Shown: positions 38,590 through 48,768 of the stretch, piece after piece
Numbering within the stretch: position 1 is the first letter of the stretch
Layout: every line of letters starts with the position of its first letter
DNA from: Myrica gale
Taxonomy: Eukaryota; Streptophyta; Magnoliopsida; Fagales; Myricaceae
Reading direction: 5' to 3'
NCBI GenBank assembly: GCA_963930655.1
Contig: OZ005608.1
Coordinates: 26,623,271-26,687,270, forward strand
DNA: 64,000 nt
The notes under the pieces: model-generated
What the model saw: only the letters and a program-made list of their open reading frames with translations
What the model was told of the DNA's origin: nothing
Database searches by the model: none
Program-made: the position numbers and the translations under genes

Positions 38590-39823
38590 TGTTACAACAA
38601 ATTGGCATCACGTGAAAACAAATAAGGGCATTTGAGTACTTTATGTTGGTTCTAAAAGCAAAAAGAGAAAGTGAGGTTTTATGTAAAGTTGCAGGACTCA
38701 CGTGAAGGTGCATCAAGGGTATTCTGGAAATTTCTCTTTATTAAAGAAGAATGTGGATATGATTGGAATTGTCTGGAAGGTATATACGCGTGAATGAAAC
38801 AGATTGGTAAAAACTGAATTGGGGCTTGCGCATATAAGATCGGTTGCTGCCATTTCGGCTTTGGGCTCTTCTCCCCGGAGTTTTCATTTTTCAAGAAATC
38901 TCTCTCAAGATGTGTGTTGATTGATGATGCTCTTGTGCTCTTGCTGAAGCATTGGAGTTTTGCTGAAATAGAGAGAGCAGATCGTAGAAGAGGAGAGTTT
39001 GGTTCTTTGATCACCGAGATACATTCATTACGATTGATTGAGGCTTCCAGAGGTTCTGGAAGAGTGGTTGCTGGAGGTTCCAGCAATGGCCATTGATTGC
39101 ACAAGGTTTGTGCGTGAAGATCAAGAGGCGTTCGAGATCGGAGTTTCCGTTTGGATGTAGAGGTTCTACGTCGGTAAGATTTTAAAGTGGGTTGATAGGC
39201 TAGGTTAGTCTTTTCAATGAATCACTTTGTAAATCGAATGGAAATTAGTGGATTCGAACGGCCTACGGGCCCGAAGAGTTTTTCTCCTTAAGGACGTTCC
39301 TTAGGGAGTTTCTCTTCGTAACCATTCTCGGTGTTTCGATTGTGTGATTATACTTGTTGTTCTTAATTAGTTTAACTTGTTATCTTTCTAACAAATCTTG
39401 TTCTTTGTGATTGAGAGTTCGAATCGTTTTGATCTGAGGCTTTTATATAAAGGACGTCCAAGATTTGTTGTTTGGTAAGTTGCTGAAAAGAATTTGGTAT
39501 TTGGTGAGTTGATGAACTGGTGATTAATTTATTGAAGTTTTGAATTTGTAATTTTCGGTTATGTAGTTTCTTCGGAGTCACTTACCGTTTCTTCGGATTC
39601 CCCTGTTTTACAGATTCATGTTTTATGTTTTGTATTGATTTGCATTTAATCGTTTTGCTGATCTTTAAAGTATCTTGGCATATTGAAAAACAGTGTGGTT
39701 GAATTGTTTTTCAAAGAATAGGTTTGTGTCTTAGAAAAAGATTTACATGATAAATTTTTAATGTACCTATTCACCGCCCCTCTAGGTATTTTCCGCACAT
39801 TTGGGTCTAAATCGGTTTGTTCA
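38590..39823 (+). repeat. Right LTR of nested element
   Basis: 1234 bp, preceded by the polypurine tract and followed directly by the CAACA duplication and resumed copia gag sequence. Confidence 0.93.
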
Positions 39824-39828
39824 CAACA

Positions 39829-40230
39829 GTTGAACATAGAGTCATCAAGAGGAGGTCTAATGTCCCATTGATGAAGCTAATCTTGTTCTTGGCACGGAGG
39901 GCCCTCTGCATAGACAGTAACTAAGTGGAATAATTTTCAGTGGTGAGCTATTCTGTAACCAGCACAGTGACTGTGTATCAGAGATTTCCAGACGATAAGG
40001 GTTAGAGGGATCGGTCAGATAAAAAATATCCTTTACGCAATTGCAAACTCCTTTACGCAACTTATAAGCATTGGCAAACAACCAGAAGGTCGAGAAAAAA
40101 TTATCCCTGAAGCCCCCAGTAACTCCACGCATCTGTATATGGGTTTTCATTTCGAATTCGTTTTCCCTATGGAACAAGAAAAAAGAAAAAAGAAAGTCAT
40201 CTGCACATGCGCGCAGCATCATCTTCTGAA
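39829..40230 (-). mobile_element. Ty1/copia element, 5' part: gag N-terminus
   Basis: On the minus strand DPSNPYRLEISDTQS, then in a neighbouring frame TENYST, SMQRALRAKNKISFINGTL and LLLMTLCSTV, is the usual N-terminal gag order of plant copia elements. It runs into the CAACA site and continues on the far side of the nested element as SNVAFVDDACEIWTELRD (about 34930-34860). Upstream (40230-40520) I see neither a primer-binding site nor the 5' LTR, so the 5' end seems lost. Confidence 0.75.
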
Positions 40231-40526
40231 CAGGAAGTCAAAGAGTTGAAAGTTAGGTTAGACGGTGCATGATGATTGATGGATGTGATTAACACGATTG
40301 AAGAGAAGTTCTTAATTAATGGATGGATAGTGTTAAGAGCAAAATACAAAACAAGTATTCGACTTGAATCTTTTAACCCAACTAACACAGTTTAATTTGA
40401 GTATCTGTGAGACGTACAACTTTGAATAATCCTCCAAAATAATACGGGAAACAAATAGACACTCAACCAGATCACGCAAGTGGCCTGACTCCCGACTTCT
40501 TACGTTTTCATTTTCCCTCTCGTAGA
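40231..40526. other. Unassigned sequence between copia gag and LINE
   Basis: Nothing recognisable; probably copia leader or old flank. Confidence 0.35.
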
Positions 40527-40539
40527 CTGGCAATTCTAT

Positions 40540-41370
40540 TTTTTTTTCTAAATAAAGATTGCATTAAAACAGAGCCGACAATTCATGGGGGAAACCAAGG
40601 ATTGTCACTCGAGAGAATAGAAACAGGGATACAAGAGAGTGGGATATTCCCCACTAAATTTTCAGTACAGGCCCACTTTGCCACACCATGAGCAAATTCA
40701 TTAGCTTCTCTTTTTACATGAGTAAAGATCCACTGCTCGTTAGAATCAGCTAAACAATGAATGACATCCACAATAGCAGCAATTTGCCAAGCTGCATCAG
40801 CTCTGTCATGTCTAATAGCATTAATGACCAATAAAGAATCCCCTTCCAGCAAGATATGAGCGTTAGGAAGAAAAAAAGCCTCCTGAGCAGCATGAAGAGC
40901 TGCCCATGCCTCGCCCACAAGTGGACTGCATGGAGGTAACCTCTTAGTTCGAACAAAGAGGACATGACCTTCTGAATCCCTACAGACAGCAGCTGCAAGA
41001 GAAAAGGTTGTACGAATAGCAATGTCAAAATTAATTTTCCAAGAATTCATAGGAGGGGGATGCCAAATTGGGGTCGGATGAGGAGCGGGATTTTGCCAAG
41101 CAGCTATTGTCTCGAAAGAGCGGTGGTGGATCAACCGAATGAGAGCAGAAACGTCCAGCACTCCCCCATGGTGAAAAATTTGGTTTCGAAAAAACCAGAT
41201 AGAGTCAAATAAAATAGCTGCAAATCGGGTGAAGTTATGCTGTTGATCCAACGGAAGATTGAGCATGCGGGATTGCGGGCAGGTTTGAGAATGATCTGAA
41301 TCCAGTCTGAAATACTATGGGCAGGGATATGTGGAATAGCAAGCGGCCAAGGGGCCTCCTTCCAAGCAAT
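40540..41370 (-). mobile_element. 5'-truncated LINE carrying an RNase H domain
   Basis: The insertion is bounded by a perfect 13-bp duplication CTGGCAATTCTAT (40527-40539 and 41371-41383) and ends, on the minus strand, in TTTAGAAAAAAAAA, as expected for target-primed reverse transcription. Its open frame (41266-40583, 227 codons to a stop) is the C-terminal RNase H-like domain of plant LINEs: NSWKINFDIAIR, AAAVCRDSEGHVLF, GEAWAALHAAQEA, LLEGDSLLVINAI, FTHVKREANEFAHGVAKWA. The first Asp of the catalytic set (NFD), the Glu of GEA and the Asp of EGDS are present. Only the last 0.83 kb of the element was copied, so the frame has no start of its own. Confidence 0.92.
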
Positions 41371-41383
41371 CTGGCAATTCTAT

Positions 41384-41958
41384 ATCTTATTTGTTTCATA
41401 CAAATTAACAGTGTCCTTACGGAGGGTTCTGCACAATTGCTTGGAGGCCATGGGAGAAAAGCAACTGCGGGTGGTCAGACCCCACTGTTACAAACTCAAA
41501 CAGCACAGCATGATCTTTTCAAGAGAACTGGTTTGTTTTCTGTTCCACCTGATCTTGTGTTATATTTTCATGAATGCTGATCGGAAAGAGCTTTGAAGGA
41601 TATTGAACTTGTCGGTTTTCGAGTCTCTTGGCTTCTGATCAGTACGTATTATCAAAACTACAATAAATTGCAGCTTCATTCTTCTCTTTAGTCCAAAGGA
41701 GTTTTCATGGTCGATGGAGTAGTGGCGGAAGAATTAGGAAATGAGAATATGAGAACAAAAGTGATCACAAACATGAATCTGGAATTCGGCTTCAAAATTC
41801 GCTCCCTAACTTTTACTGTGTGCTTGTGTGGGTGTGGGTGTCATAAGCTGCATCCATCTGTATGTGTATGGTGATATATGTGTATAAATGATGTAAATTT
41901 ATGTATTTCTTAATTAAGGTGGGTGATATTCTAATAGCGAAAATTTTGAATCGTGAAG
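41384..41958. other. Unassigned DNA upstream of the dead AAP copy
   Basis: No AAP exon 1 can be identified. An acidic start (MVDGVVAEELGNENMR at 41710) resembles AAP N-termini only in composition and is not followed by a donor in the right phase. Confidence 0.4.
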
Positions 41959-42191
41959 GGAATTTGTGGACGGCAGTAGCACATATAATAACTGGGGTGA
42001 TAGGGTCAGTAGTCCTATCTCGGGTTCGGTTATTGTGCAAAGCACAATTGTATGAAACTATGTGATGCTACGGCTGAGATGGAAAGAAGATGATCAAGCG
42101 GCTGAGAATGACGTCATGTCATTTAATGAGAGCCGGCCCGTTTTGAAGTGACCCGGACTCGTTTTGGCTACTCAGACCCGTTTGAAACCAG

Positions 42192-42809
42192 TTATTCTCC
42201 TTCGTGTGGAACCGTTTCCCTTTTTCCCCTTCTGGCCACTGACTGCCAAGCAAGGAACATGTACTGGAGATTGGTAAGGTTGCCGAACTCCATTGGGATC
42301 TCACCTTCAAACTCATTGTATCCAATAATCATAGTCTCCATGGAAGAAAGCTGGTCGAGAACTCTCGGAATCGTTCCAGTGAAAGTATTCCCAGAAAGGC
42401 CAAGGAACTTCAGTTTCTGCAAATTCTGAAAAGATGCAGGAATTGAGCCTTCAAAGAAGCTTCCTCTAAAATCGAGTACCTCAAGTGATGCAGGTCATTT
42501 TTCAAAAAAAAAAAAGAGTACCTCAAGTGATGTTGCATTTCCGAGATCCTCTGGGAGGAAACTATAATTATTGCTCGATGGTTTTACTGAAGTCAGTCCT
42601 GAGGCCCTTCCAAGGCTAGTGGGGAAGCTATCGATGAAGTAATTCTGACTTACATCAAGGCTCTTCAGGGAGGTAAGATTGGATAGTGATTTTGGCAATG
42701 TTGAGGCAAACCCATTACAACAAATTTTGAGAGAAGAAAGACTACGAAGTTCTTGAATGTGGTCTGACACACTGCCGCTGAGATTCATGATGTCAAAGTG
42801 GGTAGGCAC
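42192..42809 (-). pseudogene. Captured leucine-rich-repeat receptor kinase fragment
   Basis: Two adjoining frames encode plant-type LRRs: [67 protein letters not shown] (42809-42495), then [35 protein letters not shown] and [13 protein letters not shown] (42422-about 42240). The spacing (about 24 residues per repeat, xLxxLxxLxLxxNxFxGxIP) and wording resemble the ectodomain of PXY/MIK1-type receptor kinases. Signal peptide, membrane segment and kinase are missing. A 42-bp disturbance at 42491-42532 breaks the frame between the two parts. Confidence 0.8.
42474..42532 (+). repeat. Micro-insertion in LRR fragment, 17-bp target duplication
   Basis: GAGTACCTCAAGTGATG occurs at 42474-42490 and 42516-42532. 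The 25 bp between are CAGGTCATTTTTC followed by 12 A residues. This is the clearest of the six A-tailed micro-insertions, because the interrupted LRR coding sequence shows what the uninterrupted state was. Confidence 0.75.
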
Positions 42810-44714
42810 AAAATGTCAATCGAAGAAGTAGAGAACGGAGATACCAGATCTAAAATGAAGTTCTTCGAAGATTGCACGATGAAGTTCACTACGGGTGGCA
42901 TTTCTGGGTCGGGCGGGTTTCTTCATTATACGACATGTCTTCGTCTCGACCGTCAAATTTTCAACTCTTAATCTCGGCCGTGGCTTCACTCTGCTTCACA
43001 CTCATCTGCTTTGCACAATAACCGAACCCGTCCTATCTCTAGCATGGAGCATGGCACAGCTAGGGTGGATTGCAGGTCCTTTGGCCATGTTGTGCTTTGC
43101 TTTGGTCACTTTTGTCTCTACATTCCTTCTCACAAACTCCAATCGAACTCCTGATCCCGAACACGGGCCCGGTAGAAATCGCTCCTATCTCGAAGCCGTT
43201 TACATGTATTTAGGTGAGATAATCGATCCCCATATATACTACTGTACGTTCGTTTTCGTTTCCTCTTTATGTTTTAATTTTCAATTTTCTTGATTCTTAC
43301 ATGGAGCCAATATTGCTGCTTCATATATGAAACCTGGTCACCTACTTTTCCCTAAAAGAAATTGAATGGTCGTAGTTGTGGGCGCGGGGCGGAGAAAAAC
43401 CCACACTCCAGACTCCAGTATATATGTTGGAAGAAGAGAGACGGAAAGTATTCAGAATGGATTTATTATCAATTACAGTAACGCTCCCGGGGTGGGACCC
43501 TACACCAAGTTTGTAGAAGACCTACACCTTGGCGCGCGGTGGCGTAGTGTTAAAAAGTCTCATGGCCGGTGGCCCATGGGCAATATTCAAAAAAGTACAA
43601 GGGGCTAATATATTAATATAATGGTGTGGGTCCTATAACATATGTGGCATCAAAGTTTGATGTCCGCGAGTCACGGCTTCCCACTAGTAATATGAGCTTT
43701 TGGGCCCAATTGTGTGTGGCCCTTGAGGATGATTGGATAGTGGGCCTTGTGGCCGTGAGTATGAGGCCTTTAAGGCCTGATTGTCTGTGGCCCTTAGGAC
43801 CTTTGTAATGAGTTATACGCCCCCTGTTACATGTAACTGGGCCTAGAAGCCTGTATTTTCAGGGCCCATGTGACCTGGGAGTACATCAGTTTCAGTAGAA
43901 TATATAGCAAGTCCAGTACTCATAAAATTTTAAAATTACAAGAAAGTTGTTCTTAATTTCTTCATTAATTTTGTGGTAATATCAGTTGATGCTTAAAATG
44001 CATGGGGTTTCAGGAGAGAGGAATGCAGCGGTGTGTGGCCTCTTTGTACAAGTAAGCTTATGCAGAACAGGCATTGCCTATGGCCCTATACAATAACGTC
44101 CGCTATCAGCATGAGGTGAATGGATAGGGGCTCTTCTTTTTCCATGCATGTAGAGTTACTGTCTTTGCTTTTGTTGTGTACTGGTTTGGTACTGCAGCTT
44201 TAGCTTTTCAAGATTAGTGTTATAGCAGAGCAGTGCGTTCTTAGCACTTTCATTGCAGATATTGGCATTTGGGTGCTTCAAAATTTTCTGCACGTTGCAA
44301 TAATCTGATGTGGCTTCCAATGATCCCAGAACTGACACTGGTTTCATGGCTTCTATTGTATGCAGAGCAATCCAAAAATCAAACTGTTACCACAAAGAAG
44401 GGCATGAGGCTACATGTGATTTTGGAGATACCTCGTATATGTTACTCTTTGGTGCTGTCCAAATTTTCTATCTCAGATACCGGACTTCCACAAAATACAA
44501 TGGCTATCAATTCTTGCTGCCATCATGTCATTTACCTATTCTTCCATTGGAACGGAACTGGGCCTTGCCAAAGTTGTAGGTACGCTACTTGATTCACTGC
44601 AATTATCTAGCTGAGTTTGGTCCGCTGAAAAAGTAATTTACAGGTACTGGAAACATACTGGTTACTCAATTTTCCTTGTGATACTTCTCTTACAAAACGG
44701 TATAAAATTATATA

Positions 44715-45821
44715 GGGTTAAATGCATCTCATACTCATGTGGTATTCGAGAATTGCAAATATATTCCTGAGGTAAACAAAATCATTTTCATACCTCTGAG
44801 GTAAACATCAAGGTCACAATATGTCCATCCGTTAATGTGCCGTTTGAAACACTAACGGTAAATGCTGACGTGGCAAAAATAGACAGGTCAGCACCAATCA
44901 GATGATGACACGTCATCGCTCAGGGGCATATTTGCAATTTGCGAATACTACAGGGGCATGTGATGCATTTTATCTTTTTTTTAAATAGACACGCCAGCAC
45001 CAATAATATGATGACACATCATCATATTTAATTTTAAAAAGAAATTTTTATTTTTTTTAAAAAAAACTTAGCCCCATTTTCCTTCAACATATCCCATGTG
45101 TTCGTTTCTGTCTTTTTTATATATAATTTTTAAAAAAAAAACATTTGTAGTTCAACTTAGACACTGTATTCGTTTCTGTATGCTTTTTATTTTAAATTTT
45201 AAATTTAATTTTTTTAAAAAAAACAAACACAAAACGACTTAGCCTCATTTCCCTTCAACTTAGCCCATGTGTTCGTTTGTATCTTTTTTTTCCTTTTTCA
45301 TAAATTAAAAAAAAAACATGCGTAGTTCAAAAAAACACACACATAATCGAATACAGTGACTAAGTTGAACTACGCAAGTTTTTTTTTAATTATATATAAA
45401 AAAAAGACAGAAACGAACACATGGGATATGTTGAAGAGAAATTGGACTAAGTATTTTTTTAAAAATAATAATTTCTTTTTAAAATTAAATATGATGATGT
45501 GTCATCATATTATTGGTGCTTACGGGTTTATTTTAAAAAAATTAATTTTAATTTTTTTTAAAAAAAGCTAAAATGCATCACAGTACATGCCCCTGTAGTA
45601 TTCGCAAATTGCAAATATGCCCATAAGTGATGACGTGTCATCCTCTGATTGGTGCTGACGTGTCTATTTTTGTCACGTCAGCATTTACCGTTAGTGTTTC
45701 AAACGGCGGAGGGGCATATTGTGACCCTGATGTTTAACTCAGGGGTATTAAAATGACTTTGTTTATTTCAAGAGTATATTTACAATTCGCGAATACCACG
45801 GGGTATGAGATCATTTAACCC
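44715..45821. mobile_element. Foldback (Mutator-like) element in AAP pseudogene intron 4
   Basis: Almost the whole 1107 bp is one inverted repeat: GGGTTAAATGCATCTCATAC at the left mirrors the right end ...TATGAGATCATTTAACCC, and matching continues through GATGACACGTCATC and the ACACATGGG blocks to a centre near 45250. Flanks are AATTATATA (44706-44714) and TATTATATA (45822-45830), 8 of 9 identical, fitting the 9-bp duplication of Mutator-like elements. No coding sequence. Transcribed with the host intron it would fold into a long hairpin. Confidence 0.85.
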
Positions 45822-46084
45822 TATTATATATTTTTCACACAATTGCAGGAAATGGATACGTCGCAGGCAGCATTGGAGGAATCTCGCCTTCTAGCGCAGC
45901 TGAGAAAGTATGGTTGGTATCTCAAGCTCTTGGAGACATTGCATTTGCCTATCCCTACTCTCTCATTCTTATTGAGATACAGGTTTGATACTTTGAGGCT
46001 TCATATAGGTTAATTCCTTCTTAAAACGGCACCCAGCTATAACCATTAATGATGTAAGTCGATCCCCATGCAGGAAGGGGATTG

Positions 46085-46128
46085 CCTCCGGATGTCCGGC
46101 TGAAGCCATCCAGCCGGACATCCGGAGG
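46085..46128. repeat. 18-bp perfect hairpin near the exon 6 acceptor of the AAP pseudogene
   Basis: CCTCCGGATGTCCGGCTG (46085-46102) and its exact reverse complement (46111-46128) are separated by 8 bases. The outer sequence GGGGATTGCCT is present in direct orientation on both sides (46077-46087 and 46127-46137), overlapping the arms. It lies 38 bp before the exon. Confidence 0.85.
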
Positions 46129-47026
46129 GGATTGCCTTCTCTCCGCATGCATGCAAAACATGAAGTATACTTTGAAATCACCTCCACCAGAAACCCAGAC
46201 CATGAAGAAGGCCTCAACAATAGCAATCACAATGACGACCTTCTTCTACCTCTGCTCTGGTGGCTTTGGATATGCAGCATTTGGGGACGACACACCAGGA
46301 AACCTTTTGACGGGGTTTGGATTCTATGAACCATACTGGCTCATTGACTTTGCTAACGCTTGCGTTGCGGTTCATCTAGTTGGAGGATATCAGGTACCTC
46401 CATTAATTATATTTACATTCGTAACATTTAAGGATTCTAATTCTCGATCGATGCACAAAATTAGTATGACCAAGAATATGATCATGTGCAAAGTGCAGAA
46501 CAGTGTATATATTGTAGTAAGATATGAACATTGAAATAGATCTCCTTAACTATTATGTTGGCAGGTTTTCAGTCAGCCACTGTTTGCAAACGTGGAAAAA
46601 TGGTTTGCCGACAAGTTCCCTCGCAGCAGATTTGTAATTGAGAGTCACTCTTTGAAACTCCCGTTGCTCCCTGTCATTAGATTAAATCTTCTCAGATTGT
46701 GTTTCCGAAGCATTACGTTGTAGCAACAACTGGCATTGCGATGATCTTCCCCTACTTCAACCAGGTGTTGGGAGTGATGGGAAGCTTGACCTTTTGGCCC
46801 TTAACAATACATTTTCCTATGGAGATGTACGTCAAGCAAATGAATATCGACGCTTGGACAGCAAAGTGGGTCATGCTCAGAACCTTCAGCACCTTTTGCT
46901 TGCTGGTGACGTTATTGGCATTGGTTGGGTCAATTGAAGGACTTATAAGTGCAAAACTGAGCTAAGAAATTACAGTACTCATAGAATATACACGTTAGGA
47001 TTTTACGAGGGATCGATAATCATGGT

Positions 47027-48768
47027 CAGGGGCGGAGATCGAGGGGGGGGGGGGGGCCGCCACCCCTCAGTTCTAAAAAAAAATTATTTATGGGTGGTCT
47101 TAGGAGAGTTTTCTGGTGCTTTGTTCAGCGTGGTTCATTGTGTGCCTCCATCAGTTCTAAAAAAAATTATTTATTGGTGGTCTTATGGGGTTTTCTGGCG
47201 CTTTGTTCAGCGTGGTTCATTGTAAGCCAAGCGTTTCATTCTTTCTTCCACTTCTGGGTTATTTTCAATTTTTATTTCAAATTTCTGACTTTGTTTACTT
47301 AGTTTTATGTTGGTTGTGTCTCCGTATGTTTTTTATCGTTGAACTTTCAAGTTTGGTTTGTCCAGCTTTTGACGTTTTTGGCTTATAGTTTGCTCCTATA
47401 AATTTAATTAATCCTCTTACAATTTCATTTTTACTTTTATAACTCGGCTACTAAATATGTTATCTTCTGAAGAGAGTTTTGTTTTATTTTTCCTGCTTTT
47501 AGTTTTCTTTGTTTTTAGATTTACCACTTTTTTCTTTTCCCTTTTCCAATTCCTATCGTTGGCTAATAATTTCCTCTTCTATATGTTATAATTATCGAAT
47601 TTCTGTTGGTGATTATTTTTAGACTGCACATATATTACCCAAGATCAACCACTATCAATGTATATCAACAGCTTTATGAAGGTTGCAGGAGATATTTTTT
47701 TTGCTTGACCGTTCAAAGGATTTACTTGTGCTTTGTAATGTAATCAGATTCTGTAAATTCCTCTCTTGATATTTATTATGGTTTTAATAAAAATGACTTT
47801 CAAAATTTACAATTTCTCTATATGGGATCAAGCTTGTTTTGAAGCGTAAAAAAGAGAGTTTTAGCATCTGACTTTGTTTATTCTTGGAACTTTTGGAGTA
47901 GGTAAGGGGTTTCATATTTGCAATTATTATGGACGTCTAACATGTGCTCTTGGCATGCTACCAGATTGCTGTCTTTTGAAGATGCCTATTGTGAAGAGCA
48001 AGTAGGGGCAGTGGTTGACATCCTTCCACAGATCTACATGACGGGTGAAGGGTATGCCTATGTACTATGGGTTTTTTCGTGTTTTTTTCTAACATCTTTG
48101 GAGTTTGAACAAAAGCTTCACGTTGTTTCAAACTAGGCACAAATATAAGGATTAGAAAGATGTCACAGCTCTCATCATATTGCTATCATCTATTATAGAG
48201 TAATTGGCCAAGCTGCTTTCAGCGGGAAGCATAGATGGATGTTCGCAGATGCTTATGGTGAAGAGTGGGATTCCACTGGTTCTTTTGAAAGAAAAGATAT
48301 ATTCCAGGTATTCGTCGTCTTATTCTTTTTCAGTTGTTGACAACTTACTTCTCCACAAGGAAACTATTTTTCATCCACTCATGAGAATATTTGCTTTCAT
48401 TCAGCAGGATGATTCCCAGTTTCGTTTTCAGTTTTCTTCTGGAATTAAGGTACTGTTTTTATTCAAGAAGCACATGTGATACCGCTTGTAATCTATTATC
48501 TGTTCTTAAAATTATGCAAATCCTTTGAGAACTTGTTTTCAATGGCCACAAGAAGATAACATGGTTATTGTCAATTCAAACCAATTTGCAGACAATTGCA
48601 GTGATCTCTGTGGCACCACAGGGAGTGGTACAGTTTGCAGACAATTGATATATTGAAAATATTGTTTGAAATATTGTTTTCGCATAATATTTAATATTTA
48701 TTTTTAATCATATTATTTAAAATAATTTTCGTTTCTGCCCCCATACAAAATTCTTAGCTCCGCCACTG
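47027..48768. mobile_element. Non-autonomous hAT element carrying bHLH gene fragments (Pack-hAT)
   Basis: The left end CAGGGGCGGAG and right end CTCCGCCACTG are inverse with one mismatch, the CAGTGGCGGAG form common in plant hAT elements. The 8-mer ATCATGGT flanks it exactly (47019-47026 and 48769-48776). Near the left end is a run of 14 G and an 84-bp tandem duplication (from 47068 and from 47152, starting CAGTTCTAAAAAAA). No transposase domain is visible; the right half holds the captured exons described at 47965-48645. Confidence 0.92.
47965..48645 (+). pseudogene. Captured exons of a LHW-like bHLH transcription factor
   Basis: Four segments keep splice sites and phase: 47965-48051 (LLSFEDAYCEEQVGAVVDIL ... 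MTGEG), 48199-48307 (VIGQAAFSGKHRWMFADAYG ... RKDIFQ), 48408-48449 (DDSQFRFQFSSGIK) and 48592 onward (TIAVISVAPQGVVQF), after which the match ends. Joined, they read as the N-terminal bHLH-MYC_N-type domain of LONESOME HIGHWAY-like proteins (motifs GEGVIGQAAFSGKH and SSGIKTIAVI). The DNA-binding bHLH region and the first exon are absent. Introns are retained, so capture was at DNA level. There is no intact gene here, but a transcript crossing the element could be spliced. Recognition of the family is from memory. Confidence 0.7.

Larger units (their letters stand above)
34975..39823 (+). mobile_element. Non-autonomous LTR retrotransposon (copia/SIRE-like signals) nested in copia gag
   Basis: Two direct LTRs (34975-36207 and 38590-39823) start TGTTACAACAAATTGGC and end ATCGGTTTGTTCA. 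The target duplication is CAACA on both sides (34970-34974 and 39824-39828). After the left LTR comes ATTGGTATCGGAGCC, an initiator-Met-tRNA primer-binding site with one change; before the right LTR is the polypurine tract AAAGGGGGAGA. The LTR end CACCCCCCTCTAGGTATTTT is typical of SIRE-type copia elements. The 2.38-kb interior has no gag or pol domain; only a frame of about 100 codons (36201-36515) follows the primer-binding site, so the element depends on partners. The LTRs differ at about two dozen of 1233 positions (counted by eye), pointing to a fairly recent insertion. Confidence 0.93.
42021..43030. mobile_element. Pack-type TIR transposon carrying LRR receptor fragments
   Basis: The element starts CGGGTTCGGTTATTGTGC and ends with the exact inverse; 24 bp of terminal repeat match perfectly (42021-42044 against 43007-43030). 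The 8-mer TCCTATCT flanks it (42013-42020 and 43031-43038). Removing the element and one 8-mer restores an AAP exon of exactly the paralogue's length, which confirms the boundaries. A shared neighbouring base also allows a 9-bp duplication, so hAT and Mutator-like origins both remain possible. Inside, on the minus strand, lie host gene pieces (see 42192-42809). No transposase is present. Confidence 0.92.
41959..46965 (+). pseudogene. AAP7-like amino acid permease, disrupted copy
   Basis: The exons correspond one by one to the gene at 20782-27159. Exon 2: 41959-42020 plus 43039-43213 (237 nt together, the same as the paralogue). Exon 3: 44014-44115. Exon 4: 44366-44579. Exon 5: 45849-45982. 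Exon 6: 46166-46393. Exon 7: 46565-46965. Recognisable blocks are AHIITGVIGS, SLAWSMAQLGWIAGP, NCYHKEGHEATC, GDIAFAYPYSLILIEIQ, FGYAAFGDDTPGNLLTGFGF and FPYFNQVLG. Four lesions kill it: a transposon in exon 2; an 8-bp insertion in exon 3 (102 instead of 94 nt) leading to a stop after AYGPIQ; one base lost in exon 4 (214 instead of 215) after VQIF; and one base lost in exon 7 (401 instead of 402) giving a stop after CFRSITL. Exon 1 was not found. Confidence 0.92.

Noticed and set aside
41710..41790. Possible exon 1 of the AAP pseudogene
   Set aside because: Only an acidic composition; no donor in the phase needed to join exon 2 at 41959.
47918..48136. 72-codon plus-strand frame in the hAT element as a gene of its own
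   Set aside because: It covers captured bHLH exon sequence in part but runs into intron; the spliced reading explains the region better.
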